Shown here one piece after another: positions 32,243 to 44,527 of a stretch of 64,000 nucleotides of DNA (within the stretch, counting starts at the first letter, position 1; every line of letters begins with the position of its first letter). The stretch is taken from the NCBI RefSeq assembly GCF_905171775.1, contig NC_053489.1, positions 327,394,089 through 327,458,088 of the forward strand, written 5' to 3'. A program made the translations under genes and the position numbers. Below the pieces are notes generated by a model. That model did not search any database and had not been told where the DNA came from. It saw nothing but the letters and a program-made list of their open reading frames with translations. The stretch is from Rana temporaria (lineage: Eukaryota > Chordata > Amphibia > Anura > Ranidae).

Positions 32243-33066
32243 TAGGGTGTGAACAGGGCTTTATAAAAAATTACTGAGCCACTGTTGTCTTAACCTTTTT
32301 GTGATCAGAGCTTAGAAGCCCAGACCAAATTTTGCAGTGTCAGTATGCATCAGTTAGTTTCACAATGATCTCTATGGCTAATTTTTCAGTTTGACATTGG
32401 GCCTGATAACTAGGAACACACAGTTTAGCACTCCTAGTTCTCTGCTGGAAAGGTAATTACCTTCTTATGGCAAAGAGCATTTGGTGATGGACTTAAAAAG
32501 GTGTATTTCGGTCACAAAGGGGGTAAGGGAACAATAATCAAGAGAATTCAAAATAGTTCTAAAAACAATTTCTGGCAGTATAGTAAATATTTGTTCGCTA
32601 TTGTAAGACATCTGGGCAGACTCGTAGTGCAGTGCTCCAAGCCCACTCTATTTTGAAGCCTATTAGAGCTTATGGCTCTAATCAGGTGCTTCAAACCCCC
32701 CCTCCCCCCATTGGAATCTATGCATCCGCGTCCTGCAAAGGGCCAGACACATGGATAGGTGTCTCTCAGTTCTCCATAATGCTCTGCCCACCCCTAGTAC
32801 TAAGCCATGCATCTGTCAGTGTGATGGGCACAGTGGCCAGGGAGGGAAAATGTGAACCAAGGAAGGAGTGTCCATTATGGACACTCCAACCTCAGTGCAG
32901 GTACTGACAGACATTTTAGTCCTGTGCCCTTATTACGACAACCGTTATTATTTTCAAGGAATATCTCTGTACCCCAAAAAATACATTTTGGCTAGAACCA
33001 TTCATATCTTTTTTTCAGGTAGATTTGATATGAAACGTTAACATAAATTATGGGACCCTGCCAGTT
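32243..33066. other. SVEP1 intron, unassigned
   Basis: No gene or clear element. Confidence 0.45.
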
Positions 33067-34328
33067 CATTTAAAGCGGGGTTTCGGGCATATTTTTTTTT
33101 TTTTTTTATGCAAGCTAAAATGGTTTTCATGGAGAGGTGCATGCTGGGCGATTTTTAGGCACAGTAATGCCCAGAGACTCCTGAGAAATGAGTGTCATTT
33201 CCCAGGAGGCATTGGGGTTTTAGGACAGGAAGTTGAGCCACCTAGAACCATGAACTAGGCAGATTACGAATACTGCCTTGTAACAGGCAGATATAAGTGA
33301 GTAAAGAATTATTATTTGTTTTACATTAAAGGCAAGCTGTTAACAGAAAGTTAATTTTTAGGGTGCCTAGCAAATCTATGTAAATACAAACAATGACTTA
33401 GACAGCTATTGTCTTTAGTACAAGGGGAGAGAGAGAGACTTAGACAGCTATTGTCCTTAGTAGAAGGTGAGAGAGCTGAGATCGCTAGGGGTGGGGTGAG
33501 AGAATATCAACATTTACACTTTCTGATACCCCATGTGTTAAAACAATATATACTGCCAGCTTCAGTCAGCGTATACATTATTGTTGTCTCACCCACTGTC
33601 AGAGCTGGCCTAGAAATCCATTAGATGAACTTACTGACTTGGGAAAATAAATAAATCTTTTGAAGTAACACAGCTGGAAATATACCAAGAGGAGTACATT
33701 ATTTCTTGGGAACTTCAAACATAAGTGCTACATTATCTTAAACTTTGTGTTGGTAAGATAAGAAAACTCCAGTGTGATCTAGCTATGTAAGTCGGAGAAA
33801 ATCACATATGGAGAGGTCTGAAAATGTATTTAGGAATGCAAGAACATTTTGTTGAAATGCGGCTAAAGCTCTACTTTAATGTAAACTTGAAAACTTTTCC
33901 AGTATTTCCTCTCAGAGTGACTTGTTAACCTTAAAAAATATTTTCTGCCCGTATTGCATTTTGAAGATTCATTTCAATTCACATATTATAACAGAATGCA
34001 TATAAAACCATCCAAGCACTGCCTCATTTACAGAAGCAGAAGTTCTGAAGTAAGTGCTAAACAAATACAGTAATTGATGATAAATTACACTCATGCATAT
34101 TTCAAAAGCTCCAAATGTTTTTTTTATGAACAGTCTGAATGCTTTTGACGTAGTGAAGTAATAGTTTTACAAAACTGAACAGCAAAAAGTTTTACCATTA
34201 TTTAAAGTGGCAGTATGGCCACGGTTGCAACTTAACAACCAGCAGGTCAATCTACAAGCATTGCAGAACACAGATAAACATGTTTCAAGTGTCAGGAATA
34301 GAATAGTAATCAGAAATTGTGAAATTAA
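33067..34328. other. SVEP1 intron with repeat-like start
   Basis: 33067 begins TTAAAGCGGGGTTTCGGGC, like other TTAA-class starts, but no matching end is seen. 33391-33478 holds a two-copy tandem duplication (GACTTAGACAGCTATTGTC twice). The rest is unassigned and contains no gene. Confidence 0.45.
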
Positions 34329-34742
34329 AGAGAAAGTAAACTCTGAGAGAAAATACTGGAAAAGTTTTCAAAGCATAATGGGCTAATATGCAATGCATAC
34401 TAGCCCATTATGTGGAACTTACTTGCAAATGAAGCCTGCGATGTCCCCGCTGGTGGCCGCATTCATCTTCGCCCCTCTTCCTTCCGGGGCCGCGGACTCC
34501 GGCTCTGTGACTGGTCGGAGTCGCATGTGCGTGGGAGCCATCAGTCACGGCACTTGCTAGTGAAGAAATGGCACAGGGGTCCGTTTCTTCACAGCGCATG
34601 TGTCAATGACATCATTGGTGCGCTATAAGGTAAATATCTCCTAAACGGTGCACGTTTAGAAAATATTTACAGTACCTATAGGTAAGCCTTATTATAGACT
34701 TACCTATAGGTACAACTTCCGCATTAGGGGTATATAACCACT
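34329..34742. mobile_element. TTAA-flanked element, AGAGAAAGTAAAC family, copy 1
   Basis: Begins AGAGAAAGTAAACTC after TTAA and ends before TTAA at 34743-34746. Shares most of its interior with 45983-46385 (AAAGCATAATG, GAAGCCTG, GTCCCCGCTG, CTTCCTTC, TTTACAGTACCTATAGGTAAGCC). The two directed tails TATAGGTAAGCC/GGCTTACCTATA form an internal hairpin. Confidence 0.78.
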
Positions 34743-34746
34743 TTAA

Positions 34747-35318
34747 AGTTCAAGTCAAAAAATATATATACCTATTACAGACTTGTTTTACTCTGTAATC
34801 ATCTATTTGAGGGCTAATTTATGGTACTACAGTGACTGGTGTTTTTTTGCATGGGATCAACACAAGTCAGTGCTAGACTGATGTACTCTGTAGAAAAATG
34901 CAGACCTGCTGGATGGCACCACAGGTTTGCACCACCACAGCACAGGCCACCGTGCTGCTATGCGGAAAAATAAGCAATGTACACTTCATATAATGACGTT
35001 AAAGGGGTTGTAAACCTCAGACATGAAATATGAACAAAGCATATCCCTCTATAGTGTGTACTTGTCTCCATCCAGATCACTAAGCGTCATTTCTATCAGC
35101 TGCTTTGTTCCTCTGCTATCAGCATGAGTCATGAGTTTTCCTGACACCAAGAGAAAAATGGTAGCTGGGAGGGATCTCCAACAGATTAACAGCCTCAGCT
35201 CTGTTCCTGTGTGCTTTGTGAAGGGGTGTGTCCCTTTCCTCCAATCAGCTCTCAGATCACTCATCACTGTTGAAACTTCAGCTCCCGCACCCTGCTTTTG
35301 AGAGCTAAGAAATCCTGT
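34747..35318. repeat. Unclassified repeat starting TTAAAGGGGTTGTAAACC
   Basis: 34999-35318 begins TTAAAGGGGTTGTAAACCTC and contains GGGAGGGATC... and TCAGCTCCCGCACCCTGC, resembling 43860-44000. The start is the same as the foldback at 42500. No gene. Confidence 0.5.
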
Positions 35319-36180
35319 TTAACCACTTCAGCCCTGATAGGATTTACCCCCTTAATGAAAAAAAAGCATTTTTTTGTGATTTGGCACTGCGTTACATTAA
35401 CTGACTGTCGTGCAACATGTTACCCAAACAAAATTGATGTCCATTTTTTTACCACAAATAGAGCTTTCTTTTGGTGGTACTTGATTACCTCTGCGGTTTT
35501 AGTACATATTGTTGGTAAAAAAAATCCCAATTAGCGTATATTGATTGGTTTGCGTAAAAGTTACAAACTAAGGGATAGTTATAAACTATGGGATAGATTT
35601 ACCCTAGGTTCACACCTATACAAAATGGATGTTGGCTTCTCCGAATCCAATTTGCATGACAGGAGAGTGTGACTGACTCTCTATGGAGCTGGTTCACATA
35701 TCTCCGGGACGGCTGCGGAGCAGCTTGCACAGGAGTACTGTTCATCTGTGGCTCCGTTTCAAGGGACAGGGACGCACCAGACACCAGACCCCTGCTGCGA
35801 GCCGCATCGGTATTACCAGCCTTAGGGCCATTTTTAATAGTAATGCCGGCAATCAGCGATTTTTTAGCAGGACTGCGACATTGTGGTGGACAAATTAGAC
35901 ACTAAGTGACACTTTCAGGGAAGTGGTTAACATCAGGGGAAATCTAAGGGTTAATTGTGTCCCCTATGTGTGCTTTGTGTGTGGGGGATGCTGACACTGG
36001 ACAAAGAGAGAGATAGGTGTTCTTGATTAGTAGGAATCACAGATCTCTCTGTTCCTATGTGACAGAATGACGGCTTGCCTTATTTACATTGGTAGAATGC
36101 CATTCTTGTGTCCAATCACAGCGGGAGCTGTAGGGGAAAGACAGATGTACGCAGATATACAGTTAAAATTTATGTAGGAG
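35319..36180. repeat. Dispersed repeat starting TTAACCACTTC, with nested MITE
   Basis: Same family as 10979-12005 and 1-250. It starts TTAACCACTTCAGCCC. A MITE (about 35600-35822) with the block TCCAATTTGCATGACAGGAGAGTGTGACTG is inserted, and that block is also present at 54663-54690. Confidence 0.65.
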
Positions 36181-36237
36181 GATTTTTTTAATCTCTGTGT
36201 ATCACCTGAGGAGGACAGTCAATTCACTGGGTATATA

Positions 36238-37786
36238 CAGTGCTGTGGGAAAGTATTTGCTCCTTCCTGATTTTTTTTTTTTTTTTTTTGCATATTTCTT
36301 ACACTTAAATGATTCAGATGATCAAACAAATTTTAATATTACACCAAGATAACCCAAGTAAATCCAAGATGCAGTTTCTAAATTATTATTTAATTTACTA
36401 AGGGAAAAAAGCTGTTAAAACCTGCCTGGCCCTATGTGAAAAAGGAATCCCATGCTGAATCATGAATGAACTGTGATTAACCAACATTTTTGGGAAAGTT
36501 TAGTTAAATTTCACCCAGGCCTGATTACTGCCAGACCTCTTGAATCAAGAAATAGCATAAATAGAAGCTGTCTGACAATGTGAAGCATGCTAACAGATCA
36601 CAAAAAACACACATCATGCCACAATCTAAAAAAAATCAAGAACAGATTAGAAACAAAGTAATGTTCATGTATAGGTCTAGGAAGGGTTTCAAAGCCATTT
36701 CTAAGGCTTCGGAACTCCAGTGAACCACGGAGATAACTTGGAAAAGTGGTGAACCTTCCCAGAAGTGGCCGGCCTACAAAATTGACTCCAAGATCATGCC
36801 GATAACTCATCCAGGATGTCCTAAAAGAACCCAGAACAACATCTAGAGAACTGCAGGCCTCACTTGCCTCAGGTAAGATCAGTGTTCATGATTCAACAAT
36901 AAAAAAGAGACTGGGCATAAATGGCATCCAAGGGAGAGTTCCAAGTACAAAACAAAGTCTTGACCAAAAAGAACACAAAGGCTCATCTCACATTTACCAA
37001 AAAACATCTTGATTATCCCCAAGACTTTTAGGCAAATATTCTGTGGGCTGATGAGACAAAAAATTTACTTTTTGGAAGGTGTGCATGTCGTTACATCAGG
37101 CATAAAACAAATACAGAATTTCATAACATGAACATCATACCTACAGTCAGACATGGTAGCGTGATGGTCTGGGGCTGCTTTTCAGCTTCAGGACCTGGAC
37201 GACTTACTATAATTGAGAGAACCATGAATTCTGAGCTCTACCATAAAATCCTAAAGAAAAATGTCTGACCATCAGTTTGTGACCTCAAGCTCAAGTGCAC
37301 TTGGGTTATGCAGCAGGACAATGATCCAAAACACAACAGCAAGTCCACCTCCAAATAGTTCAAACAAAGCAAAATAGAGGTTTTGGAGTGGCCTAGTCAA
37401 AGCCCGGACTTAAATCCAATTGGGATGCTGTATCATGACCTTACATAGGCTGTTCATGCTGGAAAACCCTCCAATGTGGCTGAATTATAACAAATCTCCA
37501 AAGAAGAGTGGGAAAAAAATTCTCCACAGCGATGTGAAAGACTCATTACCAGTTATCGCAAATGCTTGATTGTAGTCGGTTTAGGGGGCAATTACTTTTT
37601 CACATAAAGCCAGGTTGGTTTGGACAACTTTTTTTCATTAATAAATGAAATAATAATTTAAAAACTGCACCTTGGATTTACTCAGGTACTCTTTGTGTAA
37701 TACTAAAATTAGTTTGATCTGAATCATTTAAGCGTGAGAAATATGCAAAAAAATCAGTAAGGGGGCAATACTTTTTCACAGCACTG
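36238..37786 (+). mobile_element. Tc1/mariner element with long inverted repeats, both ends present
   Basis: Flanked by TA at 36236-36237 and 37787-37788. The ends CAGTGCTGTGGGAAAGTA and TACTTTTTCACAGCACTG begin inverted repeats of nearly 200 bases, which include a TTTGCATATTTCT and AAATGATTCAGAT block. Length is about 1.55 kb, usual for the group. Confidence 0.93.
36610..37580 (+). pseudogene. Tc1-like transposase, full-length relic
   Basis: The frame is recoverable only with several stops and shifts. In order: a helix-turn-helix region with LPRSGRPTKL (near 36745), TSRELQASLASG, the first catalytic block FWADETKNLLFG (near 37040), HGSVMVWGCFSASG (near 37155), the second block MQQDNDPKHNS (near 37310), and WPSQSPDLNPIGML (near 37390). 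In that last motif the expected Glu after Pro-Ile is replaced by Gly. It is therefore dead both by stops and by loss of a catalytic residue. It lies inside the intron before the 40355 exon and has no link to SVEP1. Confidence 0.88.
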
Positions 37787-37791
37787 TATAA

Positions 37792-38128
37792 TGCCCCATA
37801 CACACGTGCAGGGTTTTCGACAGGGAAAAGTTCCAGTCAGAAATTCCGAGGGGAAAGCCGAGAACTTGCTCGGTCAGTCAGTCCCCCTACACACGGATGG
37901 TTTTCCCAACAGGAAAACTGCGATGGAGCTTTGGTCGGGAATCACGGCCATGTATATGCTCCAATCGCAGTTTTTCCCATAGGAAAACTGACAAAAAAGT
38001 CAGCCGGTTTTGGTTCTCTTTTTTTGTCCGGCGGATTTTTGGGAGGAGCATACACACGGCTGGGATTCCTGGCCAAAAGCTCTCCTCACAGTTTTCCCAT
38101 CGAGAAAACCAGCCATGTGTACGAGGCT
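37792..38128. mobile_element. Harbinger-like MITE, TACACACG family
   Basis: TAA at 37789-37791 and 38129-38131. Ends TGCCCCATACACACG and CATGTGTACGAGGCT. It is inserted right at the edge of the Tc1 element. Internal GGTTTTCC/GGAAAACTG motifs are repeated in both orientations. Confidence 0.88.
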
Positions 38129-38273
38129 TAAGGGTTTACTACCACTTTAAAAAGGTAAACAGTGCCTTGCGTTGTAAGATGCAAGGCATTGCTCATCATC
38201 ACTGATATACAGTTGATATGAGCTACATGCTAATGTATTCTTTTTGCATGTGGCTGGTGTTAATGTACCCTTA

Positions 38274-38847
38274 TGCCGCGTATACACGACCATTTTAATG
38301 GTCTAGAAAAAACAAAGTTTTTTTTAACCCGATTTTTGTCAAGCCGGCCTTGCCTACAAACAATCGTGAAAAAAAAGTGCTCGAGCAAAGCGCGGTGACG
38401 TACAACGCGTACGACGGCACTATAAAGGGGAAGTTCCATTCGGATGGCGCCACCCTTGGGGCTGCTTTTGCGGATTTTGTGTTAGTAAAAGTTTGGTGAG
38501 ACGATTCGCACTTTTCAGTCTTCGTGCTTTTCAGTCTGTTACGGCGTGACGAATGTGCTATCTCCATTATGAATGCTAGTTTTACCAGAACGAGCGCTCC
38601 CGTCTCATAACTTGCTTCTGAGCATGCGCATTTTTTCACATCGTTAAAGCCTACACTCGACCGTTTTACACGACGTGAAAAACGACAACGTGAAAAACAA
38701 CGCGAAAAAATAAAGCATGTTCTAAATTTTTAATGGCCATTTTTCACGTCATGAAAAATGCTCTGGAGCCCACACACAATCGTTTTTAATGACATTAAAA
38801 AAAAAATTGTTTTTCATTTCATGAAAAACGGTCGTGTGTACGCGGCA
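38274..38847. mobile_element. Harbinger-like MITE, TACACACG family, long copy
   Basis: TTA at 38271-38273 and 38848-38850. Ends TGCCGCGTATACACGACC and GGTCGTGTGTACGCGGCA. At 574 bases it is the longest copy of the family in the window. No transposase. Confidence 0.9.
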
Positions 38848-39270
38848 TTAGAGTGCTTGGAAGATGCTGAAGAGTTAAAAAAAAAACTATCCAGATGTCC
38901 ATTTTATTCACCTGAAGCAACGGCCACATGACAATCATTGTCTCTTTTTCTGTTTACTCCAGGTGTCCACATCACTGCCTGCATGCTGTGGACATCTCCT
39001 ATTGGTAGAGGTGATGCTTACAGAGTCCTCACTCATAGGCTCCAGGGGCAGGGGAACTCACCAGAGTGGCAAAGGGACTGGCTCCCAAAAAAATATAAAA
39101 AGTAGGGCCAAGGCAGGAAATTAGCTTGGCTCATAGAGGAAACTCTAATTAAGATACATTACACTGCAGAACAACTTAGGAAGGTGTTTGCAATAGAGTA
39201 GGTAAGGTAATGGCACAATAAACGAGTTACATTTCATTTCTGCCCGGTATTCGGCTTTAAGTAACACTTA
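38848..39270. other. SVEP1 intron, unassigned
   Basis: No gene recognised; possibly old repeat. Confidence 0.4.
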
Positions 39271-39605
39271 GGTTATCGTACACACGATAGGTTAACCAGA
39301 GGACAAGGGTCTGAAGGACCTGAAGGACCGTTTTCATAGATCAAAACCGATCGTTAGTAGGCACAACCATCGGTTAAAAATACACGCATGCTCAGAATCA
39401 AGTCGACGCATGCTTGGAAGCATTGAACTTTTTTTCACCACGTCGTTGTGTTTTACGTCACCGCATTCTGACACGATCGGTTATTTAACCTATGGTGTGT
39501 AGGCGTGACGGACCATCAGTCAGCTTCATCGGTTAACCTAGGACAACGGTCCTTCAGACCGTTGTCCTCTGGTTAACATATTGTGTGTATTGTGTGTACA
39601 AGGCT
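39271..39605. mobile_element. Harbinger-like MITE, TACACACG family
   Basis: TTA at 39268-39270 and 39606-39608. The inner arms GGTTAACCAGAGGACAAGGGT and GGTTAACC...GGACAACGGTCC give it a near-palindromic form. Confidence 0.82.
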
Positions 39606-40354
39606 TTACAGACCTGTCCCTCGCCCTCCAATGAAAGGAGAAGCATCAGACTGATTAGCTCATCTCTCTGTCTCTCTGCTTTCTCCTTTTATCAGTGTGC
39701 TCCTTGTTAGCATGTGAGCACTGTGACACAAATGAATAGCTCCTTTTACCTCTTCCATACTAGCTTCACTGTACAGTTAAATGCAAGTTAAACTTGGGTA
39801 CTACCACTACTTTTATAAAATAAAAATAAAAAATACATTAAATGATGTATTATTGATTACAGAACTGCTTATTAATGTGTGTATTTTATACGCCTGGAGT
39901 TCAGCTTTAGATCTCCATGACTTTATTGATTAAATGTTGATGATGTCTTGAAGTTTCTTGACCTGCACACCTTTTGTGCCTCTTATGAGGCATTTCTATC
40001 TAACCTGTTAGATTTATTATTTATTTTATGTTATTGAGAATGCAACAGGATGAGCTGGAACACACACAAGGTGACACCAAAAACCTTGAGGTGGACTAGA
40101 ACAGGGTACGAAAATATTAAATAGAAATATACTGTAGTTGTTGGAGTATTCTACAGTGAGAGGGCTTAACCCTTCCAGATCCACCAATAAAGAAAACATT
40201 GGAAATTCCTTCACAACAGTTGACCAAGCTTGATAGTATATAATCATAAAACTATAGAGATGATCAGGAGCAGTGTTGGTTCCTACTAGGATAGACTTGT
40301 TAGAGAACCTGTATATTTGCATATTATTAATTCCTACTTCTGTTTTTTTTTTAG
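39606..40354. other. SVEP1 intron end
   Basis: Unassigned sequence ending in a strong T-tract and the acceptor TTTTTTTTTTAG. Confidence 0.5.
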
Positions 40355-40418
40355 GGACCAACTGAAAGAGTTTGTGAAGCTAACAAATCATGGAGTGGAG
40401 AAGAACCTCAGTGCAAAA
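40355..40418 (+). CDS. svep1: SVEP1 micro-exon completing a CCP
   Basis: A 64-base exon following a long T-tract and AG. It encodes GPTERVCEANKSWSGEEPQCK, which supplies the third Cys, the conserved Trp and the fourth Cys of the CCP begun at 30052. The donor AAAA|GTGAGA leaves one base of the next codon, completed as Arg by GA at 53318. The exon is too short to show as a long ORF but matches exactly what the half module lacks. Confidence 0.92.
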
Positions 40419-40658
40419 GTGAGATATTTTGCTCAGTAACATATATTAAGTAATATTTACACTTGGTTTTAAAATGGATAAGAACAAAAGCTTATTACAT
40501 TTGCAGCATTCATTAACATCTAATGATCCTGCCGTACAGGTCCTTGTTTAGGCACTTGCTGTTATGGGGTGACAATGATCTCCAAAGTGTGTTCCTGTGT
40601 TATCATCCTGTAGCTTGCATTGTCTGGTTGAGACTACTTTGCCAACTTTTTTGACCTA
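40419..40658. other. SVEP1 intron start
   Basis: Unassigned. Confidence 0.5.
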
Positions 40659-42118
40659 CAGTGCCTTGCAAAAGTATTGATACCCTTTGAAATTTTCCAC
40701 ATTTTGTCATGTTAGAACCAAAAACGTAAATGTATTTTATTGGGATTTTATGTGATAGACCAACACAAAGTGCCACATAATTGTGAAGTGGAAGGAAAAT
40801 GATAAAAAAATATATATATTGTTTACAAAGTCAATACTTTGTAGAACCACCTTTTGCTGCAATTACAGTTGCAAGGCTTTTTGGGTATGTCTCTACCAGC
40901 TTTGCACATCTAAAGAGTTGATTTTTTTTACCCATTCTTCTTTGCAAAGTAGCTCAAGATCTTTCAGATTGGATGGAGAGCGTCTGTGAACAGCAATTTT
41001 CAAGTCTTGCCACAGATTCTTAATTTAACCCTCCTGGCGGTGTTCCCGAGTCTGACTCGGGGTTAGATTTTCATGCTGCGGGCGGTAACCCCGAGTCAGA
41101 CTCGGGCTCGCCTCGCTGGATCCACAGGCACTGTTTACTTACCTTGTCCCTGGATCCAGCGATGCCACCGCGCTGTGGGACCTCGCTCGATTCACACAGC
41201 GTCCTCCTGTGCCGCCCATCTCCGTTCCCTGCGACGTTACGACGCACGGGAGCGGAGAACGGCGCCAAATTCAAAAACGTAAACAAACACAATACATACA
41301 GTATACTGTAATCTTATAGATTACAGTACTGTATGTAAAAAATACACACCCCCCTTGTCCCTAGTGGTCTCCCCAGTGCCCTACATGTACTTTTATATAA
41401 TAAAAACGGTTCTTTCTCCCTGCAAACTGTAGATTGTCCATAGCAACCAAAAGTGTCCCTTTATGTCAAAAATAGTTTTAGAGCAGCTAAAAAACAGCGA
41501 TAATAAATTAAAATCACTTGCAGAATTTGCGATAGCGATTTGTGGGGAAATTCGTCATAAAAAAAAAAAAAATAATGACAGCGACAATTCTGCAACTGAG
41601 CAAATTTCAGTGATTTTGATTTGATTACATTATTGAATAATTTTTATTATAATTATATTATTATTATTTGTTATAATTATTTATAATTATTTATTATATT
41701 ATAATTTATAATTTAGTTTTTAAAAAAATGTCATACCCGGGATGCCTATTAGAATCTTGTTTGGTCAGATTTAAGTGAGTTATTTCTAAAAATTACAATT
41801 AATTTGGGTCTGGACTTTGGGTGGGCCATTCTAACACATGGATATGCTTTGAGATAAACCATTCCATTGTAGCTCTGGCTGTATATCTAGGGTTGTTGTC
41901 CTACTGGAAGGTGAACCCCCGCCCCAGTCTCAAGTCTTTTTCAGACTAACAGGTTTTCTTCTCTGATTTCCCTGTATTTGGCTCCATTCATCTTCCCATC
42001 AACTCTGACCAGCTTCCCTGTTCCTGCTGAAGAAAAGCATCCCCACAACATGATGCTGCCACCACTACCATGGTGGGGATTGTGATATTGGGGTGATGTG
42101 CAGCGTTAGTTTTCCGCC
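40659..42118 (-). mobile_element. Tc1/mariner relic, minus strand, with nested TTAA element
   Basis: Begins after TA with the terminal motif CAGTGCCTTGCAAAAGTATTGATACCC. The plus strand then reads the reverse complement of a Tc1 transposase C-terminus (CCATTCTTCTTTGCAAAGTAGCTC, TTGGGTCTGGACTTTGG, AACATGATGCTGCCACCACTACC). A TTAA element occupies 41029-41798. The distal end is lost near 42118. Confidence 0.8.
41029..41798. mobile_element. TTAA-flanked element, CCCTCCTGGCGG family, copy A
   Basis: TTAA at 41025-41028 and 41799-41802 within the Tc1 copy. It starts CCCTCCTGGCGGTGTTCCCGAGTCTGACTCGGG and shares its interior with copy B at 47902-50363 in the opposite direction. Its right end stops about 100 bases short of the terminus seen in copy B, so it may be end-truncated. 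Confidence 0.8.
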
Positions 42119-42480
42119 ACTCATGCCTAGCATCCAACCATTGTAGAATGCAGGTGGTTTCTCAAGAAAACTGCCTGGCACCCTTCTTTGCGAGGATGTG
42201 GGCATCTTCTCAAAAAAGCAACCCAGTGCCCCCCATTGCTAGGACAATGTTGGCTTCTCAGGGAAGCCACCTAGCATCCTCTGTGGCAAGGACACAGACA
42301 GCTTTTTCCATCTGGCATCATTGTTAGGTTGCAGGTGGCTTCTGAAGGAAGCTGCACAGCTTCCTTTAGGTTCTAGGATGCTAGTGGCTTCTGCTGGGAA
42401 GATCATACAGTTACAGTTGGGACAAAGACAGCTACTAAAGGAAGTTATCTTACATCGTTTTTCTAGAACACAGGGGTCTC
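42119..42480. repeat. Degenerate tandem repeat, about 60-70 base units
   Basis: Five or so diverged units containing TTGCTAGGAT...GGCTTCTCAAGGAAGC...CAGCACCC-like segments replace the expected remaining part of the Tc1 copy. Confidence 0.6.
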
Positions 42481-42499
42481 TTATATTCTAATAGATTAA

Positions 42500-42856
42500 A
42501 GGGGTTGTACAGGTTCGTTTTTTATTTTCTAAATAGGTTACTTTAAGCTTGTGCATTGTTGGTACACTTACCTTTTCCTTCAATTTCCCTTCTAAATGTT
42601 TTTTTTCTTTGTTTTCTTTGTCTGACTTTCTCACTTCCTGTTCCTCCTGAGTAAGCTGTTCAGTAAGCTGTTCTAAATGACTTTCCACCGTTTGGATGAT
42701 GGTGGAGAGCTTACTGAGGAGAAACAGGAAGTGAAAAATTCAAACAAAGAAAAAAAACATTTAGAAGGGAAATCAAAGGAAAAAGTAAGTGAACCAACAA
42801 TGCACTAGCTTAAAGGAACCTATTTATAAAATAAAAGACAAACCTTTACAACCCCT
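42500..42856. mobile_element. TTAA-flanked foldback, about 175-base arms
   Basis: TTAA at 42496-42499 and 42857-42860. Ends AGGGGTTGTACAGG and TTTACAACCCCT. Left-arm segments such as GTGCATTGTTGGTACACTTACC, TTCCCTTCTAAATGTTTTTTTTC and CACTTCCTG occur reversed in the right arm. No ORF of note. Confidence 0.92.
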
Positions 42857-42860
42857 TTAA

Positions 42861-44052
42861 AGTTGTGTTGTACACTGTACACATGTAAACATTATCATAT
42901 ATGTTTACATGTGACCAGAAGGTGCAAAAAAAAGGCCTAAATGCACGTCTGAGCTGACAAATGTCAATAGAATGGATCAGCGCAATCCGTACAACAACCA
43001 GTATCACTATTTTGCAAGAGGATATGGTAATAAAAGCAGCTATTTAAAGTCCAAAAGTCAAAGACTCATAGAGCACATAAATATTAAAATGTATCAAACT
43101 GAAACTAAAGGTCCAAATGATAAAACAGCGCTTATAATAGTTGGTTAAATGCCCAACTTCATAGAGGCATTTGCGTGGTGACGATGCAACAAAGATATTC
43201 AACAGTGATGGGTGCTTGTAACAATAGGTACGTGATGGATCCTACACCTGCTCCCAATCTTCACCACAAGTGAGGCACACTCCCTTCGGGGTACAAACTC
43301 ACCAGAAGGACAATCAATTGAGCCTTAAGAGGTAACTGTCACTGGAACATCCGTCAGCACTGCCAGGGTCAGCATTGGTTAATACTCCATATGCATATAT
43401 AAAGACAAGAAGGCACCAACATAGTGTAATTCCGCTTTTATTAGATAAAAGAGTACCCCCTCTAACACAGTAAGAAAACCCCCGCTCCAAATGCACGTAC
43501 CGTTAGTATAGTGTTGATGAGCGTATAAAGTTAGAGTGTCTCCGATTGGTAACTAAGTCCCCAGAAGCTTGCGTGTTGTTGCCACAGCGCTAGAACTCCT
43601 TCCTGAAATCTTTCATAGATACACTGCAGACCAATGAGGAGGTAACAGAAGCTATTCAGATGTTGTGTAACTGGTTCAGTATACCGGAAATCCGGCGACC
43701 CAACTTGAGGAGGTGACAAAGCGCTTGGTTGGATCTCTGATCCACTGGAAAAGAAATGCCACACAAGCCACAGCAAAAACTGTGAACTGGACAGCTGACG
43801 CGTTTCACACTATTTCACACCAAGATATACAATTGTGATGGGGAGGGAGCTCCAGCACACAGTTTGTGATTCATATCCTCAGATCTGCATCATTTCTATG
43901 TGCTGTGAGGAGGGAGGTGTGTTCCTTCCCTCCAGTCATCTCTCAGAGCTTTTGTACAGTGTGTAATTTCAGCTCCCTGCCCCTGCTCTGTGAATTTTAC
44001 AAGGCTGTACTGGACAAATGGCTGGCTATATGTAACGGTTTCCAACCACTTT
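42861..44052. repeat. Unclassified repeat-like intron DNA
   Basis: Contains segments that look like a dispersed retro-element (for example the block around AGCTGACGCGTTTCACAC near 43793), but I cannot name a family. 43860-44000 resembles 35000-35300. No gene. Confidence 0.4.
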
Positions 44053-44527
44053 GGCCTCGTACATACGACCAGTTTTATCAGCAAAAAACAGCAAGAAAAC
44101 TGCTTCTTGCCGAGATTCCCGTTCGTGTGTACGAGGCATTCAGGTTTCTCGTCAGGAAATCTGTCCAGAATCTCTTTTTTCTCGTCGAGATTCTTGTCGG
44201 CCTGTTTCCTGACGAGAATCTCAACGAGAGTGTGAATACTTACCTGTTGCCGTGGAAACCCGTGCATGCTCAAAATGACTTTGACGCATGTGCGGTAGCT
44301 TCCACTGCATAGGTAGGGTGAAGCAAGATGGCGGCGATGGCATTGAATGTGACGAGCGCATGCTCGTCATACGCAATGACATCACTGGGTTCTTTCCTTT
44401 CAAGAGAACCGCGGTTCTTTTGAAACAAAAGTCTGTACACTCGGCCGGCAAGAGTTTCTTGCCAAGAATCTCGTCAGGGAAAACTACGGGTTTTTCCTGA
44501 CGAGATTCTCGGTCGTGTGTACGAGGT
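44053..44527. mobile_element. Harbinger-like MITE, TACACACG family
   Basis: Ends GGCCTCGTACATACGACC and GGTCGTGTGTACGAGGTC. CTCGTCAGGAAA and TTTCCTGACGAGA motifs are repeated in both orientations. Flanking duplication not clear. Confidence 0.82.
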
